Shown here piece by piece: positions 38,671-50,240 of a stretch of DNA of 60,000 bases (position 1 is the stretch's first letter; each line of letters opens with the position of its first letter). This stretch comes from Prorocentrum cordatum. Its lineage: Eukaryota; Sar; Dinophyceae; Prorocentrales; Prorocentraceae. The position numbers were made by a program, and so were the translations under genes. Below the pieces are notes generated by a model that did not search any database, was not told where the DNA came from, and was given only the letters and a program-made list of their open reading frames with translations. The DNA is taken from the NCBI GenBank assembly GCA_963575745.1, contig CAUYUJ010014771.1, positions 601,593 through 661,592 of the forward strand, in the 5' to 3' direction.

Positions 38671-39620
38671 AAGATCGAAGTCGATTCAAGGAGGGTGCCC
38701 TAATGTTTTTCGTGTTCGGTGGATTTTCTTGTGCATCCTGCGGGGAGGCTACCCTTGCCGGCGGAGGACATCATGTTCTTGAAGGATGTTATTCTGTCCT
38801 AGGTTTGGCCGTACCCCCTTGGGCCAGCCTGGGGCTATCTTGTGGCCGCCTGCGGTCTTCGACATGATGCATCGAGCAGGGCAAGAGCTTCCGCCCTTGG
38901 GCAAGTGGACAGGCGTGGGGGGGGGCCGGGGGGCCGCGAGCTTGCGGCTTGGCAGTCCGGCTACCTTGTTGAGCAGGCTTGTGCCTGCCTGACCTCGTGG
39001 CGCGTGCCGTTGGGGTGCATCTTAGGCGACGGCCCCTTAGATCTGACGTTGCAGTAATTTCAACATAGCAGAAGATCACGACCGGAGCCCCAGACCCCAT
39101 CTTTCTGCGTCATCCTTCGAGTTGGATCGATCTGCGGGGCGCCCGGGCAAAAACGCCCATTGTGAACAGAATGCAACGCACAGATCTCTGGCTGTCTGGT
39201 TGTCTGGGATGTCACCGAAGTCCACGACCGCTGCGCCACAGAGTGGCGCTGGCGGCACTCGGACCCGTGCGCGGAGCTGGAGGCTGGAGGGTGCGACAGC
39301 AGCCGCGCTGCACGCTTTGGTCGCGACGGCCAGCCCCACGACCATGGGCATGCGAGACGTGGAGAGGGGAGCTTGGGAGTCCGCAGCTCCCGCTCGAGCA
39401 GGAGACTCCGTCATCGGCACCACCCATACATACGTATTTTGTGTGCGCGTCGGCCCCGCAAGGGCGACGCACACGTAGAAATCTTGAAGTACAAGCTCCG
39501 TGGCGGGCGCTTTCTGGCCATTCTATTCGGGTAACGAGATGCTACCAGATTCGTGCACTATCCAATAACCTTCTGCCCATCCCGCCACCGTGCCTGGATT
39601 GTGGGTCAGAGTTCTGAGGA
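38671..39620. other. No gene recognised
   Basis: Mixed unique sequence with GC-rich short frames on both strands (39,080-39,480) that show no domain. Confidence 0.45.
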
Positions 39621-39624
39621 ATGC

Positions 39625-40020
39625 TTCTTGTCTTCGGAGCGCTCTCGGGGGCCTCGTTGGGGCAGTTGTGGGGCCTCTTGGGAGCCCCTTGCGGGCCTCT
39701 TGGGGGCCCCTCGGGTCCTCTTGGGGGCCTCTTGAAGCCTCTTGGGGGCCTCGTGGGGATGTCATGGGATCTCTCGGAGGCCCCTCGGGGCCAAGGGTCA
39801 AAAACCTACGCAAAAGCAATGATTTGGGTCTCTTGAAGCCTTTTGGAAGCTGCTTAGGGCGTCTTGGAGGCCTCTTGGGCCGTCTGGGGGCCACATTGAG
39901 CGTCTTGAAGCGATCGTTCGGCGACTCGGGGCCATCTTGGACCGTCTCCGGGGCCTCTTGGAGTCCTATTAGCCCGCCTTGGGGCCGTCTTGGGCCCGAA
40001 AAGTCACGCGACAAGCCGCT
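39625..40020 (+). repeat. CTTGGGGGCC-type repeat block with part of the conserved island
   Basis: GGCCTCTTGGGGGCC words dominate. At 39,797-39,835 a piece resembling the island of the 45-48 kb array appears (AAAAACCTACGCAAAAGCAA then TGATTTGGG). Confidence 0.8.
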
Positions 40021-40780
40021 GGGCACACCCAGGGGGCACGCGCCAAGCCCAAGGAGATTTGTGAATTTGGAGCCTGGGCCGCTCGAATCCTTTGGATCGA
40101 GGGCTGAGGCCCAGGGGACTAGGCAAACTGCTTGAGGACGACACGTCCATTCAGTGCCCAGCGGCACGGTGGCGGATATGTTCGTGTCGGACGTGCGCCT
40201 CCTTTATCAGCACATGCTACTGGTATGTCCCCCTGCGTCCCACGTCAGGCTTCCTCACTGGAATGTCTGCTTTTAGGAGCCCGCACGCGTCCAATTAGTT
40301 TCTGGGAATTTGTAGCCCGCAGCCTCTGGCAGAGCGAAGGAGAGGTGGCCTCGAGGGGCTTCAACGGACACCTGTGGCAGCCGCCGACCGCCCCAGTGCC
40401 ACGCATTAAATGTTTTGGATCAACATACACACTTGACGCTTGGCATCCTGCTGTCCCGCCGCCTCCCGCATTCTTCCTTGCAACGAACTCCTCGGCTTCT
40501 CACCATACGTGTCTGTAGTGCGGGGCGTTTCTTTTGAGACATCCTCACAGTGTTGGACATTTTGAAGATGGAAGGGCCCAACAGTTACGCTGACGGAGGG
40601 CGAACCATGTTGACTGCGGTCCTGGCTCTGTGTTGCGCAGATCAGGATTGAAGTGCCCAACGGCTGCACGGATGGAGGGCGGTTCCTTCTACAGGATACC
40701 CCTCGCTTGAGATTCCCCAGAAAGCGTTTGCATTTAGACGTTCTCATCTGGGTTATTGAGAAATTGGATCCATACGTCGA
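40021..40780. other. No gene recognised
   Basis: Unique-looking sequence with moderate GC and no repeats or motifs noticed. Confidence 0.45.
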
Positions 40781-40784
40781 GGGT

Positions 40785-40920
40785 GCACCACGTTGCCGCC
40801 CGTTGCCGCCCGTTGCCGCTTGTGGTGGTACGCTGGACTCGCCACGTTGCCGCATCGTTGCCGCCTCGTGCGCTGTGTGGTTATGCCGAGGTTTCGCCAC
40901 GTTGCCGCCCGTGCCGCCTC
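40785..40920 (+). repeat. CGTTGCCGCC short tandem repeat
   Basis: CGTTGCCGCC/CCGTTGCCG words occur in direct succession at 40,793-40,820 and again at 40,842-40,915. Confidence 0.75.
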
Positions 40921-40954
40921 GTGGGCGCCTCGTGAGCGCCCCGGGCTCTGAGCC

Positions 40955-41200
40955 TACATGACATAGCTTTCACCACGTAACTTCCACCACACGGCTTGTC
41001 CTCATCTATTACACAACATGGTTTGCATTACGTACCTTAGACCCCATAGCCTTCACCTCCAGTTCACACCGCCTACCTGACGCCACGTAGCTTGTACCGC
41101 ATAGTTGTCACTTCTTCAGCTCGCGCCACATAACCTACACTACAAAGCTCTCACCGTAGAGCTTCCATTCTATAGCTCGCACATCCACAGTGCAATCACT
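40955..41200 (+). repeat. Degenerate repeat of about 20 bp, form CACCACGTAGCTT
   Basis: CATAGCTTTCACCACGTAACTTCC, then looser copies with GTAGCTTGTACC, CATAACCTACAC and AGAGCTTCCAT, at roughly 20-bp spacing. The degree of decay suggests an old minisatellite. Confidence 0.5.
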
Positions 41201-41389
41201 CAATGTTTGGGGTCCATGCTGCCCAAACCCTTTTTATATACATATGGAAGAAGGGACATGGAATGGAAGAGTGTATTGCAGCACTGGTGGTGCATCCTGC
41301 TTTCGTTATGGTCGTCGTCCTCCTCCGTCTCCTCATTCCGCCTCCCGCCCCTCCGCCCTCCATCCCCTTCCGCCCTTTTCTTGCAGGGC

Positions 41390-41545
41390 AGCTGGCATCA
41401 GAGCAGACCGCCCCCCGCCGCCGCCCGCCCCGACAGCACGCGGGCATCCACTGCGACGCCTGCGCCACCGTGCCCATCTTCGGATACCGGTATCACAAGG
41501 GCGCTTTGCGCTGGCTGCGACGACCTCACGGGAGGTAGGAGGAAC
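41390..41545 (+). pseudogene. ZZ-type zinc-finger exon, frameshifted
   Basis: After a pyrimidine tract and CTTGCAGG (41,388, a plausible acceptor), the frame reads HAGIHCDACATVPIFGYRYH, the first half of a ZZ finger (H-G--CD-C---PI-G-RY). The next ligands CAGCDDL lie in another frame from about 41,507. The exon is therefore decayed or contains a sequence error. Confidence 0.6.
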
Positions 41546-42014
41546 GGTCGAATTCGGGCGTTGATTCATGAGGTGGCGATACATGGGGGGGGGGGGGGCG
41601 AAGAACCTTCCACCTTTCGTGGCCTAAAGGAGTCCCTTGGGGCCCACAAGGGGTACGGAAAGTGCACGTTTCTCCCCCCCTGTGCTTCGCCCACGAAGCA
41701 ACGCCCGACGGATCGGCCTTCAACGAAGGAAGGGTCAAGTTCCCTGCGTGCCTGGCGAGTGCAGCGCCGTGTGGGCACGACAGTCGGGGAGGAGGATTGG
41801 GTTGGATTGGACACGCTTGCAGCGTTGGGTTCGAGAGTAGGACCGATAAGAAAATTACACATGCGGTTGTGTACCCGGCCGGCTGGGGGTTCTCACCGCT
41901 GTGGGGGACAAAGGTAAAACAATTGTTAGCCCACTTAGTGAGTTCGATCATTATGCATGCTAGCTGCAGGCATCTACATTCATTAAACTAGAAAAAGATG
42001 GACAGCGGAAAAGG

Positions 42015-42415
42015 TTAATATAGCATCTTGGCGTCGCCGTTAGCGGGGTCAGGTTGCAGTGTCTTGAACCTGCGCTGCCAGTTGCTTCTGACGTGGGTGC
42101 TCTCAACAGTACCACCACAGTCTTTCGAAAGGCCATGGGCGCGCTCGTTCTTGCATATGCGACCACATGCGCCGCATACAAATATCAAGCTATCGGAGTC
42201 GTGGCAAGCTGTATTAATTCTATGTGTGCGAAGGTTTGCGACAATAGTGTTGAACACGGCATGATGGTCAGTGTTGACATCCGTAGAAGAAGGCTCCTCA
42301 GCGTAATTACGCTTACAGCACACTTTACAGCTCCAGAAGTTTGGCTGGATAAACTCCCACTGATGTGGGGCTACTCCCGAAGCTATGTCTGAGCGGGGGG
42401 GGACAGAAGAGGCTG
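42015..42415 (-). pseudogene. C-terminal Cys/His finger region of the reverse-strand LINE
   Basis: HQWEFIQPNFWSCKVCCKR followed later by FVCGACGRICKNERAHGLSK and a final Cys fits two treble-clef-like fingers (W-C--C and C--CG) at the end of LINE proteins. It is continuous with the RNase H frame neighbourhood. Confidence 0.6.
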
Positions 42416-43054
42416 TCATACGTATGCCATCGGAGGACCAGCAACACGGGCGCGGCGGCGGGGGACGTTGGGATGCGGTGGGGCGGAGGAGGAAGAACCA
42501 CACCCGCCAGTCGCAGTGACGCCGTTCCCCAGCGCCGTACCAGTCGCAGCTGGTCTATTCAGGCCCAAGATTTCGTTGCGGTAGCTGTATTCTGCCCTGC
42601 CCTCCCAACGCGGTCCCGCTCTCTTGAGTCTGGAGCGACACCCGTGCTGGCCACGGGGCCTGGGTGGAGCTAGGAAAATCTTTGGAGCTCTAGCGGCGAA
42701 TTTGAGATAGGATTCCAATGCGTTGGTAGTCCGTGCCTGCTCCTCCACCTCGCTGTTCGATGATTGGCAATTCAACTTGGCACCTAGCTTGACCAGTCTA
42801 TCGGCTTCGTCATTCCCAACGGCTTTGAACCGTTCAGCTGGGCCTTCCAGGAGCGATGATAGATCTACGTGGGCAGCCACCTTCGAGCAGGAGACACCAT
42901 CAGTAGAAAGTCCAACCATGCGCATCTGAATGCCTGCATACAACGATTTCCTATACAGGAGTTTGTTTTGGGAATGGGAGTGCAAGTCACCCGCTCCCTT
43001 GCAATCTGGTATAATTTCTGTTACGCGCGTTGGATATGTTACGGGTGCCAGCAT
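42416..43054 (-). pseudogene. RNase H-like C-terminal segment of the reverse-strand LINE
   Basis: 212 codons are open. The block AAHVDLSSLL ... FKAVGNDEADRLVKLGAKLN fits the final RNase H motif (H....GN--AD-LA--GA), with the active-site-like Asp in EADRL at about 42,800. The last third is low-complexity and joins the finger region downstream. Confidence 0.65.
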
Positions 43055-45145
43055 TGCGACATGCTCAGCTGCCGGGCTGCTCTAGGACAAAAGGTTACCG
43101 ACTCTGCCACGCATCCCGGCGATAATTTCACCCCGACAAAGCACTTTAAACGAGTCCCCAACCCGCCTGGTCTAAGAAACCGTGCCCAGCCTTAAAGCCG
43201 AACCGTTCGAGAAGACCATTCTCCTCAGCGCCACTTCCGGAGGAGACCCGTCTGCAGACCACCATTCGTATTCTTCATGCCAGATTCTCTGAGGGGGGCT
43301 GTCTGGAAGGGAGGACACACCTGAAGTCTCAACAAGGCATAAGATACGTCACCTGGTAACGTGAGGAGTGAGGATATCCAGATTTTCAGTTGACAGGAAC
43401 TCGTCACGCACATACTGGGTAAGGGGGCGCGTAAACAATCGATAGTGAAGATCGTCGCGCACGCAACCGTAGAGACATCATGTATCAGTATCATACTCAT
43501 GGCATTGAAGTCTTTGCTTCGCCCGTATTATCTGGCAAGAGAAAGCACTCAGTAAATTTCTGTGTGGAGCAAAAAACTCCGATGACCCTACAGGAATCGG
43601 GTGACTGACGGATCGAGCCTGTCAGATCTGTAGTTTTTTTGTTTTTCGGAGGTGAATATGTTCGCTCATCGAATCCAAGCCGCACGCATCAGCTCGTGGA
43701 CCATCTTAGGAATGGTATCGGTCAGAGCGTATCGAAGTCCAAGATGGGTTACTAATTCGAATGGGGGTACGACATGCCAATCCGTTTGCTTCGGGCTCAG
43801 GGTTGCCGCACCTGCTGGCCTCACTCCCCCCCAGTTGGCTGGAGGTTGATGAAGGACTTCACGAAATAGACGCCCCAGCTCTGAGAGAAGGCTAATAGAT
43901 CTGAGCCTCCCATGACTCACTGACTGCCATGCAACCGAGGCCCACTGCATAGCTGGACCCAGCCCTGGTCCCCACAGTGGGTCATCCGAGACTGCAAGAG
44001 AGATGCTGCTGGATCGGCGCTTGCAGGAACAGCCAACGAGGGAGACGTACTGCGTCTGGGCTGCGGTGAGTTCTGGGGCAGTTTTCACCACGACCTCTGC
44101 ATCGTAATAGCCCGAAGCCTACATACCTGACGCACACAGCATCTTCGAAGGGGCCCCAGTGTTCTTCAGAGCTCTCAATGTGGATATGATTTTCTAGAAT
44201 TTCGGAACACGCTTCGCTAGAATCTTGGATGTCGTGGCTCTCTTGGCCCCGCAGAAATCATCTACTCCTAGGTTGGAAGTGGATGGGAGGGCTTTGCCGG
44301 CGTATTTCTCTAAACTGGTTTCCAATGTTCCTGTTAGCCTCGGGCAGGAAGACACAATCACAGGCTTACGTTGGGCGATTTGGCATTCTAATCTCGTACT
44401 GGATCATGTTGTACAAGTTTGCCGCAACTGCCGTTCAACGATTGACCTCATTCTGCCCACTGCTGCTTGTGCTGTTGCCGTGCAGGTCATCGATAAACAT
44501 AGTCGCAGTAATTGAGCGGAGGCAAGGAATGCACCTGCATGATGAAAGTAACAAATGAGCAACCTACTGTGATCCCGAAGCGAAGATATTGGAGTTCTAC
44601 TGCAAGGCCCATGAAGCCAAACAACCTCTTGGACCCGTATGGATTGAGCACAATCGCTAGTATTGTGAGGGAGACTTGTGACTTCTCGGCCCTAGACCAG
44701 CCAAGTCCTATACAGACGTGCTCGTAGTAGATGCTGAGGACTCATACGCAGGAAACCGAGAGCAAGGTCTTGGGCATGACAGCCGTTTTCTGATTGCAAG
44801 TAGATGCTTCTGCCGGATTGGTGGGCCACGTGGGGGTCCCAGTTCCGCGCCTCCCATGATCTACAGACATGTTGCCGTATGTTGGACCAGCATTGGGAAG
44901 GCAACCGATGCTTCGAAAGCTCGGGCCGCGATCATCCAGCTTGTGTGTGGGGATGAGGGTGGTGCATAAAACAACCACCACATTTCGCATCTTTCCCACT
45001 GTCTCATGTAATTGAAAAGGCCTGATTGTAACCACGATCTGGTTCTAGTAGCCCGTAGTGTCTCGGGTGGAAACCATCCCAAGTTTGATTGGTCTTGTGG
45101 GAAAGCATCTTGGAAGCTGCTAAGCACCTGCTGGGTCGGCCTCAA

Positions 45146-45465
45146 GGAGTTGCTGGAATAGCTTTGAACTCCGAGATGCCTTCTAATCGCTTGGCTTCCA
45201 TTTCAAGCATGGCCGAGGGCTTTGCCGAGGGAAGGAGGGCCTGCAGGAACGTGTGTTTCCAGAAATCTGCTGGTTTAGTCTGCCTGCGTGCCCACCCCGA
45301 AGGCATGCCCTCTCGGTTTTCTCGGGCCGATCCCTTCCAAGCTTTCGCCGGTCCCTCCCTCATCATCTCTCTCTCCTTCTTGAGGACAAGCTCGATGTCG
45401 GCATAATGCGCGGTGAAGATATCCCTGGGCATTGTAGCGTTACTTTGCCCTGCCCTGGCGTCGTC
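45146..45465. other. No gene recognised
   Basis: Unique sequence between the LINE remnant and the (GGA)n tract; a short frame near 45,250-45,400 lacks motifs. Confidence 0.45.
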
Positions 45466-45522
45466 GGGAGGAGGAGGAGGAGGAGGAGGAGGAGGAGGAG
45501 GAGGAGGAGGAGGAGGAGTAGA
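45465..45522 (+). repeat. (GGA)n microsatellite
   Basis: About 18 GGA units. Confidence 0.95.
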
Positions 45523-45639
45523 GCAAGGACGAGGAGGACGAGGACGATGGCGGCCGATCCTCAATCGTTTCCCCCCCTCTCCCCTACGGTCGGGAACGTT
45601 TGGATAGCGCGTCGCTCTGGCCCATCACGCTTTGGAGCG

Positions 45640-48262
45640 ACCGTCTTGTGGGCCTCTTGGGTTATTCTGGAACCATCTTGGAGGCCTCCTGGGCGATCTT
45701 GGGGCGATCTTTGGGAGCTCTTGGGCCATCTCGGGCCGTCGGAAGGCCGAAAAGAAGCAAATGCCCAAATCCTTCAAAAACCTAATGGGAAAACAAGGGT
45801 TTGGGCCTCTTTGGGCCTTCCTGGAGGCCCTCTTGGAGGCCCGTCTTGGGTTGGTGGGCTCCTGGCCCGTCTGACGCCGTCGGAAGCCGTCTTGGGGGCC
45901 TCTCTGGAGGCCTCTTGGGCCGTATTTGGGCCCTCTTGGGCCCGTCTTGGGGGCCTCTTGGGCCGTCCTGTGGCCATCTTGGAGGCCTCTTGGGCACTCT
46001 TGGGGCGGCCTTTTGGGCCGTCTTGGACCGTCAGACTGCCGAAAAGAAGCAAATGTCAAAATCCTTCCAAAACCTAAGGAATATCAATGATTTTGGCCTC
46101 TTCGGGCACTCCTGGAGAACTTCTTGGAAGCCTCTTGGGCCGTCTTCGAGGTCTCTTGGAGCCGTCTTGAGCCGTCTTGAAGGTTTCTTGGGCGAATTTG
46201 GAGGCATCTTGGACTCTCTTGGGCCGTCTTGGAGGTCATCGTGGACCATCTTGGGCGAACTTGGAGGCCATCTTGGCCATCTTGGACGCCATCTGGGGCC
46301 ATCTGGGAGCCATCTGGAGCGGGAAAACCGTTTGGAGCCACATCCGAAAGAGGCTTTCGGGTGGCCGGCGGGTTGGGCCGGAGCCCCAGGGGAAAGGGTT
46401 TTTGGACAAAGAACCAAGACCAAAGCCGAAAGGATCCAGCACGCCAGTCACCCCTGTGGCAAGCCAGCAAGGGGCGGCGGATCGAAGACGTCTACGGCGA
46501 ATCACCGCCGCCCCCTGCCTTTCTGGAAACGCCTATGTGGCAGAACGTTGGGTTAGAGCTTGGCCAAGCTATCGGACCATCTGTTCCCCGAGTCGGTTTG
46601 GAAAGCCTTCGGGGAACACGTGGGGGAGGAGGAGGAGGAGGAGGGGGAGGAAAAAGGAGAGGGAGGAGGAGGCCTTTTGAGAGCCTCTTGAGGCACTCTT
46701 GAGCTCTATTGGGTCATCTTGGTTGTTTTGGAGACATCTTGGGCCGTCTTGGAGGCCATCTTGGGAGTCTTGGATGCCTCTTTGGCCGTCTTCGGGGCCT
46801 CTTGAAGTCGTCTCGGAGGCCTCTTGGGCCGTCATGGGGCCATCTTGGAGGCCTCTTGGGCGATCTTGGGGACCTCTTGGGCCGTTATGGGCTGTCGGAA
46901 GGCCGAAAAGAAGCAAATACCAAAATTCTTTAAAAACCTTAGGACAACCAATGATGTTGGCCTCTGCGGGCCATCGTGGAGGACCTCTTGGAGGCTTCTT
47001 GGGCCGTCTTGGAGACATCTTGGACCCTCTTGGACCGTCTTGGAAGCCATCTTGGACCATCTTAGGCGGACTTGGAAGCCATCTTGGTCATCTTGCTCGT
47101 CTTGGGGCCATCTTGGCGTCCATTTGGGGCCATCTTGGGCATGAAAGGCATTAACATGTGCAGTTTGGGGTCCACGGCGAATCACCGCCGCCCCCTGCCT
47201 TTTTGGAAGCGCCTGCGTGGCCGAAAGTTGGGTTTGAGCTTGGCCAAGCTATTGGGCGCGTTCCCCGGGTGGGTTTCGAAAGCTTTCGGGGAACACGGAG
47301 TCGGGCGAGCTATCGGATCAGGTGGTTTCCGAGCTTTCGGGCCTTCCTGGAGGACGTCTTGAAGGGTTCTTGGGCCGTCTTGGAGGTCTCTTGCGGGCCT
47401 TTTGGGCAGTCTAAGGCCATTTTGATGCCATCTGGGGACGTCGTAAGTGCATTTCGGGGCCATCTTCGCTGTCTTGGAGGCCTTCTTGGTTGTCTTGGAG
47501 GCATCTTGGAGACCATCTTGGCCGTCTTGGAGGCCATTTTCGGCGTCTTCGGCGCCATCTTGGGCCCTCTGTGGCTCTTCTTGGGGCCCTATTGGGGGCC
47601 TTTTGCGCTGTCATGGCGCCATCTTGGAGGCCTCTTGTGCGCTCTTGGGACGATGTTGGGAGCCTCTTGGGCCGTCTTGGGCCGTCGGAGAGCTGATAAG
47701 AAGAAAATGCCAAAGTCCTTCACAAACCTACGGAAAAACAATGATCTGTGCCCTTTCGGGCCTTCCTGGAGGAAGTCTTGGAGGCCTCTTGGGGGCCTCT
47801 TGGGGGGCTCTTGCAGTGATTCGCCAAAAACGCAGGAAGATTCTTGGGGCCCCCTTGGGGCCTCCTGGGAACTTCCTGGGGGTCTCTTGGAGGCTTCTTG
47901 AGGCCCCCAAGACGGTTTCCGACGGCGTCAGGCGAGCCAGGGGCGCCCAGGAAGGTCGCACAAGGCTGCGCAAACGTGCGCAACGTCCAGGAAAAAGCCC
48001 GAAAAACATACCCCATGACGGGTCAATATGGCTTCCAATATGGCTTCCAAGACGGCCAAGATGGCCCAAGATGGCTTCCACGATGCTTCCAAGGCGGCCA
48101 CGATGGCTTCGAATGCGGCTAAGATGGCCCCAAGATGCCTCCAAGACGGCCCAACATGCACCCAAGACGTCTCAAGATGGCCCAAGACGGCCCAACAGGC
48201 TCCCAAGAGGCCTCCAAGACGGCCCAAGAGGCCTCCAAGAGGTCCTCCAGGAAGGCCCGAAG
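45640..48262. repeat. Large CTTGGGCCGT/CTTGGAGGCC array with four conserved islands
   Basis: Ten- to twelve-base words CTTGGGCCGT, CTTGGAGGCCT and CATCTTGG fill the block. Four conserved islands of about 90 bp interrupt it: 45,735-45,830, 46,027-46,115, 46,890-46,985 and 47,682-47,775, each containing GCCGAAAAGAAGCAAAT, a CCTTCAAAAACC-like word and a FGPSW-encoding end. Two further inserts (46,428-46,640 and 47,160-47,310) share CGGCGAATCACCGCCGCCCC and TTGGCCAAGCTAT. The CTTGG words are on the + strand up to about 47,900 and on the - strand (CCAAG) from about 48,020 to 48,262, so the array is an inverted pair. All long open frames here derive from the repeat. Confidence 0.9.
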
Positions 48263-48267
48263 ATGTG

Positions 48268-48906
48268 ATGGGAGCGCTTGTCACGTATTTGTCTCGTGTC
48301 CCGCGGACTCCATCGCTCAAGTGCATGAGCGTGGGCCGGGCCATGGCCACGGGCGGCACCAACTTTGCGGTGAGCGCCGCGGTGGGTGTCCCGGGGGCCT
48401 TGGCGGGCCTGCGGCTGGCGGGCGGGTGGCTGGCGGCAGCGGTGGCGGCCTCCACCACCTGCCCCGCCTGTGTCTGCCACCCGCCCGCGTGGCCTTCCCC
48501 GCCGCCCCCATCGCCGCCGCCCGCTGGGCCTGGCGCTGAGGGGCTCGCCGCGGCGGTGGCGGCCGAGCTGGTCCCTTGGCTGGCGAACGCCTCGCCGGCC
48601 CCAGAGGTCTGCCCTTCGCCGGAGGCGCTGGCCGAGGCGGTGCTGGAGAGGCTACCGTCTGCCATGGGGCCTGTGGGCCCCCCGTCCGCCGCTGAGCCGC
48701 CCGTGGCTGGCCCGACCTGGGCAACGGGATCACGCCGAGCCATCGCCGTGGCATGGAGCGTGGTTGGCGTGGAGCTCGTGGTGCTGATCGGCTGCTGCGC
48801 GGTCGCGAAGTCCCGTCGCGATGCTCGCGGGTCGCCGCCGACGTCGCGGGACGAGCGTGCTCTGGCCGAGCCGGTCCGTCGCCGAGGTGGCGGAGTGGTC
48901 CGCTGA
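48268..48906 (+). CDS. N-terminal ORF of the retroelement with one membrane segment
   Basis: The start codon is chosen because the first 20 residues (MGALVTYLSRVPRTPSLKC) recur at a second ATG at 55,145 (MGVLVTHVSRIPRLPSLKC); the open frame upstream is only repeat. An Ala/Gly-rich N-terminal region (ATGGTNFAVSAAVGVPGALA) is followed by a Pro/Ala-rich middle and a hydrophobic helix AIAVAWSVVGVELVVLIGCC near residue 170, then a basic tail. Length is 212 residues. Family proteins continue well beyond, and the coding trace here goes on in other frames (VMTPDGDTHLRE at 49,007), so the stop at 48,904 follows a frameshift. Function unknown; membrane anchoring is an inference. Confidence 0.65.
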   Translation: MGALVTYLSRVPRTPSLKCMSVGRAMATGGTNFAVSAAVGVPGALAGLRLAGGWLAAAVAASTTCPACVCHPPAWPSPPPPSPPPAGPGAEGLAAAVAAELVPWLANASPAPEVCPSPEALAEAVLERLPSAMGPVGPPSAAEPPVAGPTWATGSRRAIAVAWSVVGVELVVLIGCCAVAKSRRDARGSPPTSRDERALAEPVRRRGGGVVR

Positions 48907-48999
48907 GCTGCGCCCTGGCCTGCGTCTCGGGCTCTTGTGTCCGCGGGATACTGTGTAGCACGAAAGGCTGCTCCTGTTCCCCGCAGAGGGTACCTATTG

Positions 49000-49945
49000 G
49001 TGGGTGATGACGCCGGACGGTGACACTCACCTACGTGAAAAACGTTGCGGGCGTGGTCGGTGACGGCTGCAACAGGGCTTTCGCGTGCAGCCTCAGTGAT
49101 GTTGCTCCAGGCGTTGCTCACGGCTCTTTCTACAGGTTCGCGGATCCCGTGCCCTTCGCGCGCTTGCGGTCCGAGGTGGTGTGGGCGCGGACCGCGCAGC
49201 AAGGGCATGCTGGCGCGGAGGGCGTCGAGGACCCCGCCGACGTCTGCACCTGGAAGAGCGCGCTGGTGCCTTTCTCGGAGCTGCGCCGCCGCCTCCCTCT
49301 CTGCGAGTCTGACGGAGCTGGCGCAGTGGGCGGCGCGGCGACGCCACCCGACGGGGGGGCCATCGTGGAGTCTGGCGTCCCTCCCCCGCTCGGCGTGGCC
49401 GCCGAATCGGGGCCGCCCGAAGGAAACGCCTGGTTGGTCTCGACGTGGGGTTCACTGCCTCTGGGCCGCGAGGTGGTCCTGGCGAGCGGCGCGCGACGTT
49501 CCAGGATGGCGAGGAGTGGCAGATCGCAGAGGCTGTTCGGATCGAGCGCCTGGACGACTACCGTGTGAGGAGGGCGAAGGAGCTGATGAAGACGCTGGAG
49601 GCCGGGCTGGGTCACAGCGATGCCGCGGACGCGGGCGCTGCGGAGGGGCCAGCCGTTGGTGGCGCGGCCGTCGGGGGCGCCGACCGCGAGTCGACGGGCG
49701 GCCGTGGCATTCGCGAGCGGCTCGGCGCGCCGCCCGCCGAGGCGCGCCCTGGGCCCGACGGCGGAGAGGACGCGAGGACTCTCTGGGTACAGCATGACGA
49801 GCATGGAGAGCGACACAAGCCGTGGAGGGACGTCGCCCGAGAATATCAGAGGTTCAGCTTCAAGTGGCCGCTGGAGGATGGCCACTCCACGGTAAAGCAC
49901 ATGTTCAAGAAGTGGGACCAGAGTGGCGGGTCACCTCTTCTCTAA
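49000..49945 (+). pseudogene. Retroelement middle region, broken frames
   Basis: Reads VMTPDGDTHLRE (49,007), then in other frames SALVPFSELRRRLPLCESDG (49,258 on), WLVSTWGSLPLGREVVLASG (49,433 on) and EDARTLWVQHDEHGERHKPW then RDVAREYQRFSFKWPLEDG (49,768 on), stopping at TAA 49,943-49,945. The last block is the best preserved and is rich in charged residues typical of a helical adaptor region. Confidence 0.55.
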
Positions 49946-49959
49946 CTAGAGCTCTGGGC

Positions 49960-50240
49960 GCGCGACCGCATGCTGGGCTCATCGGATCGGACGTGCATCG
50001 AGATGAAGCGCCTACTCAGCTCGATCTCTTACGCGGGGACTCACGACCAGCTGAACCTGGCTTGCGCGGCATGCGTCGAAGCGCTGCGCCGCAGTGTGTC
50101 GCAGATCGTGGAGGCCCACGCAGGTGGCCCGACGAAGCTTCCGAAATGGGGCGGCCTGCGACACTGCGCGGGCGCGCCGGGGCCGATGGGCGCGATCGAC
50201 CCAGCCCTTCGCACAGCAGTCTTCCGGCGCAATAAAGAAG
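49960..50240 (+). pseudogene. Retroelement helical segment before the RT
   Basis: DRTCIEMKRLLSSISYAGTH then DQLNLACAACVEALRRSVSQ and IVEAHAGGPTKLPKWG is a convincing helical block (D-R----E---L---L----YDQLN pattern). The remainder up to 50,680 is Ala/Gly/Arg-rich and unconvincing. Confidence 0.55.

Larger units (their letters stand above)
41985..45145 (-). mobile_element. Decayed LINE-type retroelement on the reverse strand
   Basis: Read on the - strand, pieces in the right order for a non-LTR element are: FRSIGCLPN (about 44,950; family form RPIGLLP), IRQHVCRSWEARNWDPHV with a nearby GRS motif (about 44,880-44,800), MFIDDLHG (catalytic DD, bases 44,483-44,497), DPLWGPGLGPAMQWASVAWQ (about 43,950), an RNase H end (42,780-42,880) and Cys/His fingers (42,100-42,370). 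Each sits in its own frame with stops between, so the copy is dead. From memory the order matches a LINE type common in dinoflagellates. Confidence 0.7.

Noticed and set aside
45253-48268. Many 70-290-codon frames, rich in Trp/Gly/Leu on + and Pro/Arg on -.
   Set aside because: They follow from the CTTGGGCCGT repeat, which has few stop words on either strand.
47928-49208. 426-codon reverse-strand frame.
   Set aside because: It lies antisense to the retroelement N-terminal ORF, whose start peptide is duplicated at 55,145; a GC-rich shadow.
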